Origin: Zygnema cylindricum
Taxonomy: Eukaryota; Streptophyta; Zygnematophyceae; Zygnematales; Zygnemataceae
Assembly (NCBI GenBank): GCA_037447655.1
Contig: JBBHKE010001784.1
Location: 248,001 to 312,000, forward strand
DNA length: 64,000 nt
Direction of reading: 5' to 3'
Of the stretch, positions 12,301 to 23,856 are shown piece after piece. A program made the position numbers and the translations under genes. Each line of letters starts with the position of its first letter. Position 1 is the stretch's first letter. The notes beneath the pieces were generated by a model, which was given only the letters and a program-made list of their open reading frames with translations, ran no database searches and was not told where the DNA came from.

Positions 12301-14697
12301 AATATGGTGACAGATAAAAACAAAAAAGTTTGTTCTTTATTGCACCACGGTTAATGAATGGCTCTTAAATTGACAAGTGAGTAAGCTGGAAAGTTCTAGC
12401 ATAAGCAGCATAATGTAAGCCAGGTCAAACATAGAAACTAACTGAAACAATAACAGGGATAAAAGCATTGAGGGCCTACATCAAGTTGATCATTTGAGAC
12501 AAGTAGAACTCGATCTGTCAAAAATGCCCACAAGAAAATAGAAACAAGCGACAGAAGTCTGTTTCCCAATCCTGCTTGAAGGTCAACCATAGCATATTTG
12601 CAGCCGTGGAGTCGGGAAAAGTCCTCACTCTTAAGGTGCTCTGGGTCCCCTACAACATATGGCCAGTCTGATGAACCGTTCCAACACTTGCTATACATTT
12701 TCATATAGCCTGCAAAGAAAAGCACAGATAAAAGTTAACAAAGTAAAGCACAAATAAAAGTTAACAGGGAAAAGCACAAATGAAAGCTAACAAAGAAAAG
12801 CACAAATGAAAGTTAACAAAGAAAAGCATTGGCATTTACATCAGGTGAAGGTGAAAAAGTCTTGCATAAACAGTTCAACATGTGCATTGGGCAAAACTCC
12901 ATATGATGGATCCTTTTTCATTGTGGATACACAGGTCATTGAGTGAAGAAGTAAGCTGAACCGTTCAATCAGCCTTGCTCATTATTAAAGTGCCTCATAA
13001 CTATTGTAATCACATACTATTACTTCTTAAAAATTTTCAGCAAGGTTTTGGATGAACGAACAGAAAAGGTTATCTTAATTTTTGTGAGCACTTGAAAATA
13101 TAAAAGTCAATAAAGCTGGCACTCGACTGATCCCTTCCTAAAGGAGCCGAATATTCTTCTAGAACCTATGTCAAACTTTATGGGCAAGGTAATCTTGGGG
13201 CGTTTCTGAACATGTTACCACCTTGTCCAGCCAATGTTCCCTGTCCTATTTCAAGTCCTAGATCATAGTTTCCGCTGTGGAAAGATGTTTGTCGAGCACT
13301 CCGTTTTACATAGACTGACTGCAGTTGGGAAGCACTCGAAGTTTCAAAGTAAGATTATATGAACCAACTCAACGCAATAAGTCACAAATACGACTCGACT
13401 GGCAGCTCAAGTGTCAAAATGTCCTGAATCCCTTTCCTGACTCAGGTTGTTCTCCTCACCTCAAGCTCTATGTATGGCTCCAAGTACCATACAGAAGGTA
13501 ACGTCTGTCCTCCAAGTGACGGCCGATACATGTACTTAAGCTCCTCATGTAACTGAAATACGTTGAGACACGTTCGGTATTTTTCAAGTTAAGAGCTCGA
13601 AAAGCTATAGGGGACACTAACACACACCTTCTAGCTTTAGCATAAGAGCTGAGGATGACTTGATGTGTTGCATTGAGGGATGATAGAAGCCCTTCTCCTT
13701 CCTGTGAAAGCAAAAGTAATTAATTACGTTATCCAGGCACATGCAGTTCAAATAATGAACAGAAAATACGGGGAGACATTTTTCTAGAGTTAAGTACAGT
13801 TAAGTAAACAAGGGTTCTACGCTGCCAAATACTATGTCGAAGGTTAGTCAAAATGCTATTAAACTTATCCCGATGGTAACAAACTTATCAGTTTTGTGGA
13901 CCGTCACACATTCATTCATCTCTTATTTGTTTGAATGATATTTTTAGTACTCCATCATAATTGCGTATGCTATCTTGAAAAGGAACTTCGGGCTCAATCT
14001 CTTGCTTCTCTCACAAAATAAACAATAACTATTTATGATTGTTCTTGGACATTCGACAAGAACTCATGGACAAATGCAGTTGGTCAACAATGCCATCGTC
14101 AACATTTCTGAGGGAAAATGTAACTTGAAAATGCAGTCTGCATGCTGACAGAAAACAGCAAGAGAAAATGCCATAGTCCAATTTCTTGAATAAAAATGTA
14201 AAAACCTATCATTTGACAAAAGATATGGGCTTTCGTCCAGTTTAAGATAATGTCAGGCCTGCCTTGAACCACTAATTATTTGATGTGGCTATTATTATCG
14301 ATTATATGATTTTGGTTCTATCGAACTTCAATACTACTCGTGTATTACTTCCCAAGCTGAATCCTTGCGAAATCTTGGTAAATAAAGCTGACTATACACT
14401 GCTCACGCTGTCAGTATTGATTACATTCAAAAAGTATTAAAGGGAGAGTACATGTCGCAACGTCTCCCTACACTAAACTAGTAATATACATTCTAATTCC
14501 GTACACAAATAATTCCCTTTTAGCGATGGGAAGTGTGGTCCACTATGCCATTAATTCATGAAAGATTATACGCCATCGAACAATTTAACAAATTAACAAT
14601 CCTCTTGCAATACCTGCGAAGTATTCATATGGCTTCCTTGACTGTTGAATTTGCGGATGGACCAACATTTCACGTCTCTCTTCCTAATTCGAATAAA

Positions 14698-14766
<69 letters not shown>

Positions 14767-15976
14767 TGTCTGAGTGTTTGTGCGTGTGCATGTGCATGTG
14801 CATGTGCATCATAATGCAACTTAACATTTCTCAATCTTTCAACCTTTTAATAGTAACAAGATTGCTTTTTTTAAGGTGAGAAGAACAAGCATCTTAAACA
14901 ATAACATATAAGGGCCTTTCAGACATGATGGGCATTATGTGTTTTTTGAAGCAAAGCACTTTTTCACCACCATTTCATGAAAGAGACAATCCTTGCTCAA
15001 CCAAGAGAACAATCAGATTGTCACCCCTAAATTAAAACGTATCACGAATATATCAACAAATAAACAAACTGACTGTTATGTTGTTTCTCTGATGAGCTTC
15101 CATGGGTCTTTTCAATATGGCTTTCTCCCAAATAGAAGAAGTGAAAGCATTCCCGTCCTCTCGAATTCTCTACAACTTTCGAGACTTCTTTCACCAGCAA
15201 CCCATATTAACAGCGAGTAAATTCAGAAATTGCATAGATTATAATTGCATGAAATTGCATAAACCTGCAATTACATAAACTGCGAGTAAATACATATAGA
15301 TAGATAAACTAAATAAACATGCATAAGCATGTAATAATGTCAATGTCTAATAATAATGTATAATGTCAATAATAATGTGTAATGTCTTGCATTATAATTG
15401 CATAAGTTATGAAATACATATATTGAAGGCAAATTCATAAATTGCAGAAATATTCTTCATAAATGTCGAGCGTTACCTTGCCCAGCAAGTATCGTTCACT
15501 GTTCGCCGCCGTTTGATTCGTTTCCATTTCTTTGGAGTCCAATGGAGCATCGTATATTGCCGAGTATCTCCTTTGTCCTCGACCCTAACCGCAACAAGCT
15601 TTTTCATCAAACCAGTGCCATTGGTGCCACTGGAAACTTGCAAAGAGCCAAATCTTGACTCTGCAAGTCTTCTCCTTTGTTGTTCAGTTGACATCGCGTT
15701 TGTATTCACTTGCACGTGCGGCTTTGATGCATCCAGTTTAAAAATGTTATTGCGGGAATTAACTTGAGCCTTTTGAAAAGCATCAGCTTTAGGAGATCGT
15801 TCTCCTTCGCCCATGGCTACATTGAGATTCAGCAGTAGCAGAAAAACAAGCAGTTGCAAACAAAGTCTGGTCGGGTCCCGAGACTCCCGAGCCCCTGCTG
15901 CTCTCGCCATCATCTCTTGGGCCTGTCTGCCAGCCGAGAGACCGATTTGCACTTGGCACTGGGCACTTGCCATCAT
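6383..15976 (-). CDS. GT37 family (xyloglucan alpha-1,2-fucosyltransferase-like) gene, 13 exons
   Basis: Spliced gene. Exons in transcript order: 15976-15477, 13701-13626, 13552-13460, 13318-13222, 12709-12480, 12229-12135, 11354-11121, 10392-10275, 10057-9924, 8939-8739, 7994-7872, 7172-7104, 6518-6383. All introns are GT-AG, all phases join without a stop, and the sum is 2106 nt (701 aa plus TGA). The family transfers fucose from GDP-fucose to galactose of cell-wall polysaccharide in the Golgi. Seen: N-terminal membrane anchor (residues about 38-55), GLGNR at 302-306, the R-x-x-x-D type donor-site motif (VGMQ/IRTRLED, 478-488) across the exon 8/9 junction, and NSTFGYVAWGLGG at 601-613. The C-terminal cysteines (EPCYHTPP, then HLQRC) align with plant FUT1 as I remember it. 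About 100 residues before GLGNR have no clear FUT1 counterpart. Exon 9 could instead end at 9945 (21 nt shorter, in frame). Donor specificity is inferred; the acceptor is unknown. Confidence 0.9.
7872..7994 (-). CDS. GT37 gene, exon 11 (STFGYVA motif)
   Basis: Encodes residues 594-633, reading NKLLIIANSTFGYVAWGLGG and then a hydrophobic strand. In FUT1-type enzymes the same place reads A-W-S-T-F-G-Y-V-A-Q-G-L-G-G, so the tryptophan before STF is replaced by asparagine here and the glutamine by tryptophan. The exon enters and leaves in phase 2 and joins exon 10 (ending LLSF plus two bases) and exon 12 (SCFKQEGLEPCYHTPP) without a stop. The preceding intron (7995-8738) contains an inverted-repeat insertion. 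Confidence 0.85.
8309..8582. mobile_element. Inverted-repeat (MITE-like) insertion in GT37 intron 10
   Basis: The ends form an imperfect inverted repeat: ACAAATGACGAAAATACTGG on the left pairs with CCAGTATTTTTGTCATATGT on the right (3 mismatches in 20), with weaker pairing outward to CAGGG. The interior holds further complementary pieces (CCAGTAA, GTCCGTAC). I could not establish a target duplication, so the exact ends and superfamily are open. It does not disturb splicing of exons 10 and 11. Confidence 0.5.
11885..12075. repeat. Minisatellite in GT37 intron 6
   Basis: About ten degenerate units of 20-24 bp built on TTTGAACATCACTTATGA, inside the intron between exons 6 and 7. They end just before the left boundary of the large duplication. 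Confidence 0.8.
12480..12709 (-). CDS. GT37 gene, exon 5 (GLGNR motif)
   Basis: Encodes residues 256-332 and contains the strongest family signature: KYAMVDLQAGLGNRLLSL followed by WAFLTDRVLLV, which matches the first Rossmann strand and helix of the GT37 fold. The acceptor is TTTGCAG/GC (phase 1, completing a glycine begun in exon 4); the donor is GAT/GTAGGC (phase 0). Exon 6 (12229-12135) continues with LLCDLPAPAASWWAPDW, matching the FCEPF...SWLLP segment of FUT1. An almost identical second copy of this exon lies at 17841-18070. Confidence 0.9.
12722..12832. repeat. Minisatellite in GT37 intron 4, with a copy at 18083-18193
   Basis: Four imperfect units of about 28 bp containing AAGCACAAATGAAAGTTAAC, directly upstream (in transcript sense) of the exon 5 acceptor. 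The block recurs at 18083-18193 as part of the large duplication. Confidence 0.8.
14699..14762. repeat. (TG)n microsatellite
   Basis: About 32 TG units in GT37 intron 1, followed by an imperfect TG-rich tail with GTGCAT repeats to about 14808. The open frames across it are repeat artefacts. Confidence 0.95.
15477..15976 (-). CDS. GT37 gene, exon 1 (anchor and stem)
   Basis: This exon encodes residues 1-166 plus two bases of codon 167. The start is the first ATG after an in-frame TGA eight bases upstream; a second ATG follows directly. Residues 1-37 are short and basic, and 38-55 form a leucine-rich membrane span (LCLQLLVFLLLL...). A polar stem follows, containing NGT, ending in a basic KKWKRIKRRR stretch and then NDTCWAR. 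This fits a type II Golgi glycosyltransferase with a cytosolic N-terminus. DTCWAR continues in exon 2 as KEKGFYHP, which lines up with the SCLSRYQS region of land-plant FUTs. The donor is AAG/GTAACG. This exon is not part of the downstream-exon duplication at 17.5-20.8 kb. Confidence 0.85.
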
Positions 15977-17474
15977 ACTTCAAAGTTTCAAATGTGCGAA
16001 TACAATTGGAAACGCATTGTAGTCAGACCGTACTAAAACCGTACCATTTGGCTTCCGAATATAGTATGTACCGAAATAGACTTTCCACTTCCAGTTATAT
16101 TGGGCGACTCATATATCGGCTGCGGTCATATCTCATTCCTACCTTCACCTGGAGAGGACAAAAAAGTGACAAGACAGTTGCCGTACATGCAATGAGCAAC
16201 ATTTGACCCGAGATGGCGACTACAGTAATGTAGTTATGCCTGTAAGGGCATTTTCCCATGTAACCGAAACTTTAATCTTGTAACTTTGTTTCTAGCGAAG
16301 ATTCTACGTACAGCTTTCAGAGCATTCCGATGTAATCGCAAATAAGGGTGCGTCTCCATGTACTTGTAACTTAGAGAAACTACTTTGTTTTTTAGCGCAG
16401 ATCCGGCGGACCCGGATTTCAAGTGTCCCTATGTGTAACACCGAAATTGTTACTTAAGGGTGTGACGATTGTATACGCTGACAATGCCCCTGACGGCTGT
16501 CAACGTCTACAATCTGTGATGACACGTTATTTTCCGTAACTGCTTGTGACGTCGCGTGACTTTTCATGACATTGTCCACCTACCGCCCTCCAGGCTATGC
16601 CGTTTCACGGTTGAAGGAGATACGCTTTGCCTTTGCGTCTATTGCTGGGTAGACGTGAAATGGCATAGGAACCTTGAGACCCCTGCAAAAAAAAAATCCG
16701 TACCGGATGGAAACGGACAAAACAGAACAAACTGTGTACTTATCTTTGTCTTATTAAACAGAAACGGACAAAACATAGCGAATCGTGTACATTTCCACGT
16801 CGCTTAAAATCGTTTGAAAATTTTCGAAATTTACGGCACGTGCGAATATATGTTCCTATTTGTTTATAGAAAATCCCTAATTTTAAAACACATCACGCAC
16901 GTTTTTTAAACACAAGGTTGAATATGACGTTTTTTGTCGTCGAAGTGGGTCGAAAAACACAAGACGACAGATTTTCGTACATCCTAAGATCGAGGATGAC
17001 GCAAATTGTACTCTACAAATTTGCTATTTCTTCGTACGCTCAGAACTTAGGCAGTACGGCGCTAAGTTTTAAAGGAAAACGACAGAAAAAAACCCTTACT
17101 TAGACACATGGAGACTCACCCAAACTTTTTACTTGAAACGTGACAAGAGTAGACATGTACGAAACATGTGACAGATAAACAGTACCACAATGTTGCGAAA
17201 CTTCCACTCTGCTTCAATTTCAGACGTCCACCCGCACGCTGTACAGTTTTTGTCACTTCGCAATGTCTGTACGCCACATTGTCGACGTGGAGGCATTTTA
17301 GATGTTTATGGTTTATGACATTATGACGCGCACGTCACGCTCAACTATGACCGCGCCGACGTCACAATTTTTGGAAGCTTTCCGCCATGGTTTCTCGATT
17401 GTATTTTTTTGTCTTTTCCAACTCTGCTTGCCATCAAAATACGCCCAAAGATAGTAAAAAAAATCTTTTTCAGA
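15977..17474. other. Upstream region of the GT37 gene
   Basis: No gene recognised. It has several GTAC motifs (for example CCGTAC near 16029 and 16043) and a duplicated GAAACGGACAAAAC (16708 and 16760). The GT37 promoter should lie at its left end on the minus strand, but I see no convincing TATA box. Confidence 0.3.
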
Positions 17475-20058
17475 CGAAGGCAAACAAGGATATACTTAAG
17501 GAGTGGTGCATAGGGAATGCCTTCGGGGTCAGCGTGCCAATCAGGAGCCCACCATGAAGCCGCAGGAGCTGGTAAGTCACAGAGAAGGGCCTACAAACAA
17601 AACCGAAATAAATGGAGCGACAAAAAAAGGAAGAAAAATAAAGGGAATATAAATGGAACAGAATATGGTGACAGATAAAAACAAAAAAGTTTGTTCTTTA
17701 TTGCACCACGGTTAATGAATGGCTCTTAAATTGACAAGTGAGTAAGCTGGAAAGTTCTAGCATAAGCAGCATAATGTAAGCCAGGTCAAACATAGAAACT
17801 AACTGAAACAATAACAGGGATAAAAGCATTGAGGGCCTACATCAAGTTGATCATTTGAGACAAGTAGAACTCGATCTGTCAAAAATGCCCACAAGAAAAT
17901 AGAAACAAGCGACAGAAGTCTGTTTCCCAATCCTGCTTGAAGGTCAACCATAGCATATTTGCAGCCGTGGAGTCGGGAAAAGTCCTCACTCTTAAGGTGC
18001 TCTGGGTCCCCTACAACATATGGCCAGTCTGATGAACCGTTCCAACACTTGCTATACATTTTCATATAGCCTGCAAAGAAAAGCACAGATAAAAGTTAAC
18101 AAAGTAAAGCACAAATAAAAGTTAACAGGGAAAAGCACAAATGAAAGCTAACAAAGAAAAGCACAAATGAAAGTTAACAAAGAAAAGCATTGGCATTTAC
18201 ATCAGGTGAAGGTGAAAAAGTCTTGCATAAACAGTTCAACATGTGCATTGGGCAAAACTCCATATGATGGATCCTTTTTCATTGTGGATACACAGGTCAT
18301 TGAGTGAAGAAGTAAGCTGAACCGTTCAATCAGCCTTGCTCATTATTAAAGTGCCTCATAACTATTGTAATCACATACTATTACTTCTTAAAAATTTTCA
18401 GCAAGGTTTTGGATGAACGAACAGAAAAGGTTATCTTAATTTTTGTGAGCACTTGAAAATATAAAAGTCAATAAAGCTGGCACTCGACTGATCCCTTCCT
18501 AAAGGAGCCGAATATTCTTCTAGAACCTATGTCAAACTTTATGGGCAAGGTAATCTTGGGGCGTTTCTGAACATGTTACCACCTTGTCCAGCCAATGTTC
18601 CCTGTCCTATTTCAAGTCCTAGATCATAGTTTCCGCTGTGGAAAGATGTTTGTCGAGCACTCCGTTTTACATAGACTGACTGCAGTTGGGAAGCACTCGA
18701 AGTTTCAAAGTAAGATTATATGAACCAACTCAACGCAATAAGTCACAAATACGACTCGACTGGCAGCTCAAGTGTCAAAATGTCCTGAATCCCTTTCCTG
18801 ACTCAGGTTGTTCTCCTCACCTCAAGCTCTATGTATGGCTCCAAGTACCATACAGAAGGTAACGTCTGTCCTCCAAGTGACGGCCGATACATGTACTTAA
18901 GCTCCTCATGTAACTGAAATACGTTGAGACACGTTCGGTATTTTTCAAGTTAAGAGCTCGAAAAGCTATAGGGGACACTAACACACACCTTCTAGCTTTA
19001 GCATAAGAGCTGAGGATGACTTGATGTGTTGCATTGAGGGATGATAGAAGCCCTTCTCCTTCCTGTGAAAGCAAAAGTAATTAATTACGTTATCCAGGCA
19101 CATGCAGTTCAAATAATGAACAGAAAATACGGGGAGACATTTTTCTAGAGTTAAGTACAGTTAAGTAAACAAGGGTTCTACGCTGCCAAATACTATGTCG
19201 AAGGTTAGTCAAAATGCTATTAAACTTATCCCGATGGTAACAAACTTATCAGTTTTGTGGACCGTCACACATTCATTCATCTCTTATTTGTTTGAATGAT
19301 ATTTTTAGTACTCCATCATAATTGCGTATGCTATCTTGAAAAGGAACTTCGGGCTCAATCTCTTGCTTCTCTCACAAAATAAACAATAACTATTTATGAT
19401 TGTTCTTGGACATTCGACAAGAACTCATGGACAAATGCAGTTGGTCAACAATGCCATCGTCAACATTTCTGAGGGAAAATGTAACTTGAAAATGCAGTCT
19501 GCATGCTGACAGAAAACAGCAAGAGAAAATGCCATAGTCCAATTTCTTGAATAAAAATGTAAAAACCTATCATTTGACAAAAGATATGGGCTTTCGTCCA
19601 GTTTAAGATAATGTCAGGCCTGCCTTGAACCACTAATTATTTGATGTGGCTATTATTATCGATTATATGATTTTGGTTCTATCGAACTTCAATACTACTC
19701 GTGTATTACTTCCCAAGCTGAATCCTTGCGAAATCTTGGTAAATAAAGCTGACTATACACTGCTCACGCTGTCAGTATTGATTACATTCAAAAAGTATTA
19801 AAGGGAGAGTACATGTCGCAACGTCTCCCTACACTAAACTAGTAATATACATTCTAATTCCGTACACAAATAATTCCCTTTTAGCGATGGGAAGTGTGGT
19901 CCACTATGCCATTAATTCATGAAAGATTATACGCCATCGAACAATTTAACAAATTAACAATCCTCTTGCAATACCTGCGAAGTATTCATATGGCTTCCTT
20001 GACTGTTGAATTTGCGGATGGACCAACATTTCACGTCTCTCTTCCTAATTCGAATAAA

Positions 20059-20129
<71 letters not shown>

Positions 20130-20822
20130 TGTCTGAGTGTTTGTGCGTGTGCATGTGCATGTGCATGTGCATCATAATGCAACTTAACATTTCTCAATCT
20201 TTCAACCTTTTAATAGTAACAAGATTGCTTTTTTTAAGGTGAGAAGAACAAGCATCTTAAACAATAACATATAAGGGCCTTTCAGACATGATGGGCATTA
20301 TGTGTTTTTTGAAGCAAAGCACTTTTTCACCACCATTTCATGAAAGAGACAATCCTTGCTCAACCAAGAGAACAATCAGATTGTCACCCCTAAATTAAAA
20401 CGTATCACGAATATATCAACAAATAAACAAACTGACTGTTATGTTGTTTCTCTGATGAGCTTCCATGGGTCTTTTCAATATGGCTTTCTCCCAAATAGAA
20501 GAAGTGAAAGCATTCCCGTCCTCTCGAATTCTCTACAACTTTCGAGACTTCTTTCACCAGCAACCCATATTAACAGCGAGTAAATTCAGAAATTGCATAG
20601 ATTATAATTGCATGAAATTGCATAAACCTGCAATTACATAAACTGCGAGTAAATACATATAGATAGATAAACTAAATAAACATGCATAAGCATGTAATAA
20701 TAATGTCAATGTCTAATAATAATGTATAATGTCAATAATAATGTGTAATGTCTTGCATTATAATTGCATAAGTTATGAAATACATATATTGAAGGCAAAT
20801 TCATAAATTGCAGAAATATTCT
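17475..20822 (-). pseudogene. Duplicated GT37 exons 2-6, isolated copy upstream of the gene
   Basis: Near-perfect second copy of 12114-15456. It holds exon equivalents at 19062-18987, 18913-18821, 18679-18583, 18070-17841 and 17590-17496, all with open frames and intact splice sites. It has no exon 1 and none of exons 7-13. It lies 5' of the functional exon 1 on the minus strand, so it cannot enter the normal transcript unless transcription starts further upstream. Its right end (20822) abuts a copia fragment. The very low divergence means a very recent duplication or an assembly duplication. It has not decayed; it is called a pseudogene only because it is a fragment. Confidence 0.8.
20059..20125. 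repeat. (TG)n microsatellite, duplicated copy
   Basis: Counterpart of 14699-14762 in the duplicated segment, one TG unit longer. This is one of the few differences between the copies and a useful marker for telling them apart. Confidence 0.95.
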
Positions 20823-20998
20823 CATTAGAGGAAAGGTTTTTTAAAAGGGGATATATTTTCATGTTATTTACTCTTATTGAACTCCAAATGAAGATCGGTT
20901 TAATTTAGTTGTAGTTGAACCGTCTTATTTAGGGTTTAGGAAAAAAAGTAAGATTAATTATATGTTTATGTTTAGTTAATTAACATGTACTTAAGTTT

Positions 20999-21415
20999 GT
21001 GTTTGGTTGTACTTTTTTATTTTGGCAAAACGGTAAAACTTCGCACACCTTTCTTGAAGTTTGCGACTTCAACCCACTATTGCGTTCGACCGAAGCAGAG
21101 TATATGGCAGCGTGTCACACTTCTAAAGTGTCGATTTGGATTAAGGAGTTACTTGTGATTTCTATTGACTGTATGAAAATCTTTTCTGACAGTATGAGTT
21201 CGATGGCGTTGGTAAAGAATCATGTCTTTCACAAAAGGACAAAGCATATCAGGATTCACTGGCATTTCGTACACGATTTGGTCGCTGCGAAGGAGGTTGA
21301 GTTTTTGTACATTTCGACGTTGGAGGAAGCTACGGATATGTTGACTAAAGCCGCGGCTCATGATATGTTATTGAGGGGGAGACGTAAATTAGGAAGAGGG
21401 GGGTTGTTAGCGTAA
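20999..21415 (+). pseudogene. Ty1/copia polyprotein fragment (RNase H end)
   Basis: 139-codon open frame matching the C-terminal RNase H part of copia pol. It contains STEAEYMAACHTSKVSIWIK (the catalytic-Glu region), IFSDSMSSMAL in the place of the usual D-N-Q-A block, KHIRIHWHFVHD and the terminal LEEATDMLTKA. The upstream part of pol is missing: the sequence is cut off near 20823, where the GT37 duplication ends. It is followed by a purine tract and TGTTAG, the expected start of an LTR. It belongs to a different lineage from the copia copies at 40-64 kb. Confidence 0.85.
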
Positions 21416-21742
21416 AAATTGTAATCGGTCGTCGCGGTGTGTGGCCCGGCCATCTAGTTGTCTTTACGTCAAGCGTGTGTGGTCCTTTTTTTGTTGTTAT
21501 TCGTTTCGCAGATTCCTTGTCTCGCGTAGATTCGGTTTTGCGACGACCAGGTTCATTTTTCATTAGGTGTGTACGTTTGGTTGTTCTTTGTGCGGTTTTG
21601 GTTGTACCTTTGTTTAGTACTTTAGGACTATATAGTTTCGCGTGTAGACGCGACTTGATTGGTAGGCGCTTCGTGCGCACTTTATGTTTCGGTTTGGTTT
21701 TATAGTTTGAAGTAGTGACGTTACGTTTGTAGTACTATTTAT
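21405..21742 (+). repeat. Probable copia LTR, interrupted
   Basis: Starts TGTTAG directly after the purine tract AGGAAGAGGGGGG, in the position of a 3' LTR. A TATA-like ACTATATAG lies near 21628. The hAT MITE inserts at 21743, and the LTR may resume after 22645. I cannot place its 3' end. Confidence 0.5.
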
Positions 21743-22636
21743 TAGTGTTGTGTATCGGTAAGGATTCGCCGATAACCGATATGGGCCTTTTTTCGGGTAT
21801 CCGATAATCGATCTATTGGTACGATATATCGACATCAGTCTTATCGCCGATAAGTAGCCGATAATATCGGGACTTATCGGCGATAATGCTGATAACGATA
21901 ACTATTGGCGATATTTCTACGGACCGTACAAATAAATATACGGCCTGTACACTCAGATGTACGACTTATTCCCCGGACCTGTACAAGCACAGAAGGTACA
22001 GTAGCCGCCATGATATCTGTACAGTGTTGATCCGGATCCTGTTAAAATGATGAACCTTTCACATCCGACGCTATGGCTTTGTCCATTTATTCCTTGAGAT
22101 CCACTGGGGACCTGCCACGTGTCAATCTTTCGGCTTTTTTGGCAAAAGCAACCAAAAGAGCCATTCCGGGATAACGGCGCTCACGCTGGCCCGTCCGTTC
22201 GTGTTTTCTCATTCCAAGTCGTCCGTTCGATTTCGGCGGCGCGCAAAATGTTATTTTGCGTCCGTTGTACTTTTGTGTCCGCCGTCTTTTTCCTGTTCCA
22301 TGTTCACCAGTTTTTTAGTAGAATTCCGTGCGTCGCCGTAAAATATTAGTTCAGTTAACCGGCCAACGTTTATGTGCTGCGCTGTCCGTAATATATTGCA
22401 GTTAAACGGTAACGGCACAGATTTTCATACGTGGCATGCCACGCTATATAAAGTCCATAAAATAATACAGTATGTTATAAAATACTATTGTATGCATACT
22501 ATATATTTTTTAAGTTATCGCCGATATGGAATTTGTTGGTCCTAGACCGATATATCGGAATCTCTGACCGTTCGATAACCGATAACTATCGGTATCGGTG
22601 TTATCGCGATAAGTTTTTTACCGATACACAACACTA
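21743..22636. mobile_element. hAT-type MITE, 894 bp, 8-bp target duplication
   Basis: CTATTTAT at 21735-21742 is repeated exactly at 22637-22644. The ends are TAGTGTTGTGTATCGGTAA and its inverse TTACCGATACACAACACTA. Subterminal DNA is full of CGATAT/ATCGG palindromic units. The middle is GC-richer, with a CCACGTGTC box and many GTAC motifs. No transposase frame. Non-autonomous; a larger relative of 5445-5832. Confidence 0.88.
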
Positions 22637-22716
22637 CTATTTATTGAAACTTAGAGGGAGAGGTTAACTTAACTTTTATGGGGAAAAAATTCTATGAAAT
22701 ATATTGGCTTCCGTGG

Positions 22717-22738
22717 ACTCTCTCTCTCTCTCTCTCTC
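22717..22738. repeat. (CT)n microsatellite
   Basis: About eleven CT units. Confidence 0.85.
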
Positions 22739-22924
22739 TTGTTAATGTTCTGAATGCTTCCGATGTTTTCTTATACTCTGATTTTTTGTAAGATCCTTCA
22801 CAGGTTGGAGCTGCAATGATTGCAACGGACTTGACAACGACGGCGACGGAAGGCCGTACCGTAGCGTGATAGGGTCTTGGAACGGCCTTAAGACTTAGAT
22901 GGAACGCCAGTTGAGGTGACGGTA

Positions 22925-23463
22925 CACCGCGAATCGTTATTAGTGTCAATAACTCTAATTTGGGTTCTTAAAACTTTGATTTTTTTCCTCAAATAGGATA
23001 CACGATTTTAATTTTTCCTTGGCGTTAATTAAGGTACCGTACAAAATAGCATAAAGAATGAAAGTACAATAAGATATAAATAGTGTGGTGTACGGTCGAT
23101 GTCAGACCGTACATAAATGTACCTTTTCAAGTGAAAATTTTACAAAAAATGAAATAAATTAGACGCGCACGCATAGGAACGTGCGCTCGTAAAACGAGAT
23201 TAGTTTGACACGTAAATTAGCTGACATGTACCAATATTTAATTATCACGACGGCGTACGATTTTTACTAGTTTGTACGGATACATATATTAATGTATATA
23301 TAATCGGAGGCGAATAATCCATTTTTGCTGTTCCCAAATTAGCATTAAGCCGAAATTAGAATACACCTTTTTTTATTTAAATTTCAAATTCTTAATTAGC
23401 ATCAATTACGGTAAATTTTCTTCAACACTATTTAAATTTTGACACTAATAACGATTCGCGGTG
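22925..23463. mobile_element. TA-flanked MITE, 539 bp, perfect 23-bp inverted ends
   Basis: The first and last 23 bases are exact inverse complements (starting CACCGCGAATCGTTATTAGT), with TA immediately outside at 22923-22924 and 23464-23465. It is the best-preserved member of the family that also fills 1-1881. The TA duplication suggests Tc1/mariner-type mobilisation, though the ends do not match the Stowaway consensus I know. No coding capacity is visible. Confidence 0.85.
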
Positions 23464-23856
23464 TACCGAAATTGGGTGTGCACTTGACGAACTGAGTCCA
23501 TGGAACTCGTTACCGGAGTCTCCTGTGAAAGTATTGAACTGAGTCCACGGAACACGTCATTGTAAGTGCGACCGAGTGTACCTGTGCGACCGAGTATATG
23601 GAACTCCACCTCACGGAGCCGCGTCTCGACCAAAATTAGTGTGGATAATTTTTACCCCTGTGAGTGGACTGCTTTCCTTAAGACCTAACTCCTCTGGTCA
23701 TCGATTTTTAGCCACGGTTCTGACAGTACTATCGCTGCATCCTACCGACGCTGAAGTTAAAACGTTTTTAGGGTTGCGAGGATTGGCGAGGCGGAGGAGG
23801 TACTGTAGAGTGAGAAGGACTTTTAGGGTTCGAAGGCGAGGGAAGGCAAAGGAAGG

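Larger units (their letters stand above)
12114..15456. repeat. Large direct duplication, copy 1 (within the GT37 gene)
   Basis: This 3.34-kb segment, holding GT37 exons 2-6 with their introns, recurs almost unchanged at 17475-20822 in the same orientation. Reading both copies I find one substitution (A at 12258, G at 17619), one extra TG unit in the microsatellite and one extra TAA near 15335/20700. Exon 1 and the gene's upstream DNA lie between the copies. The left junction follows a CAG in both flanks. Confidence 0.95.
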
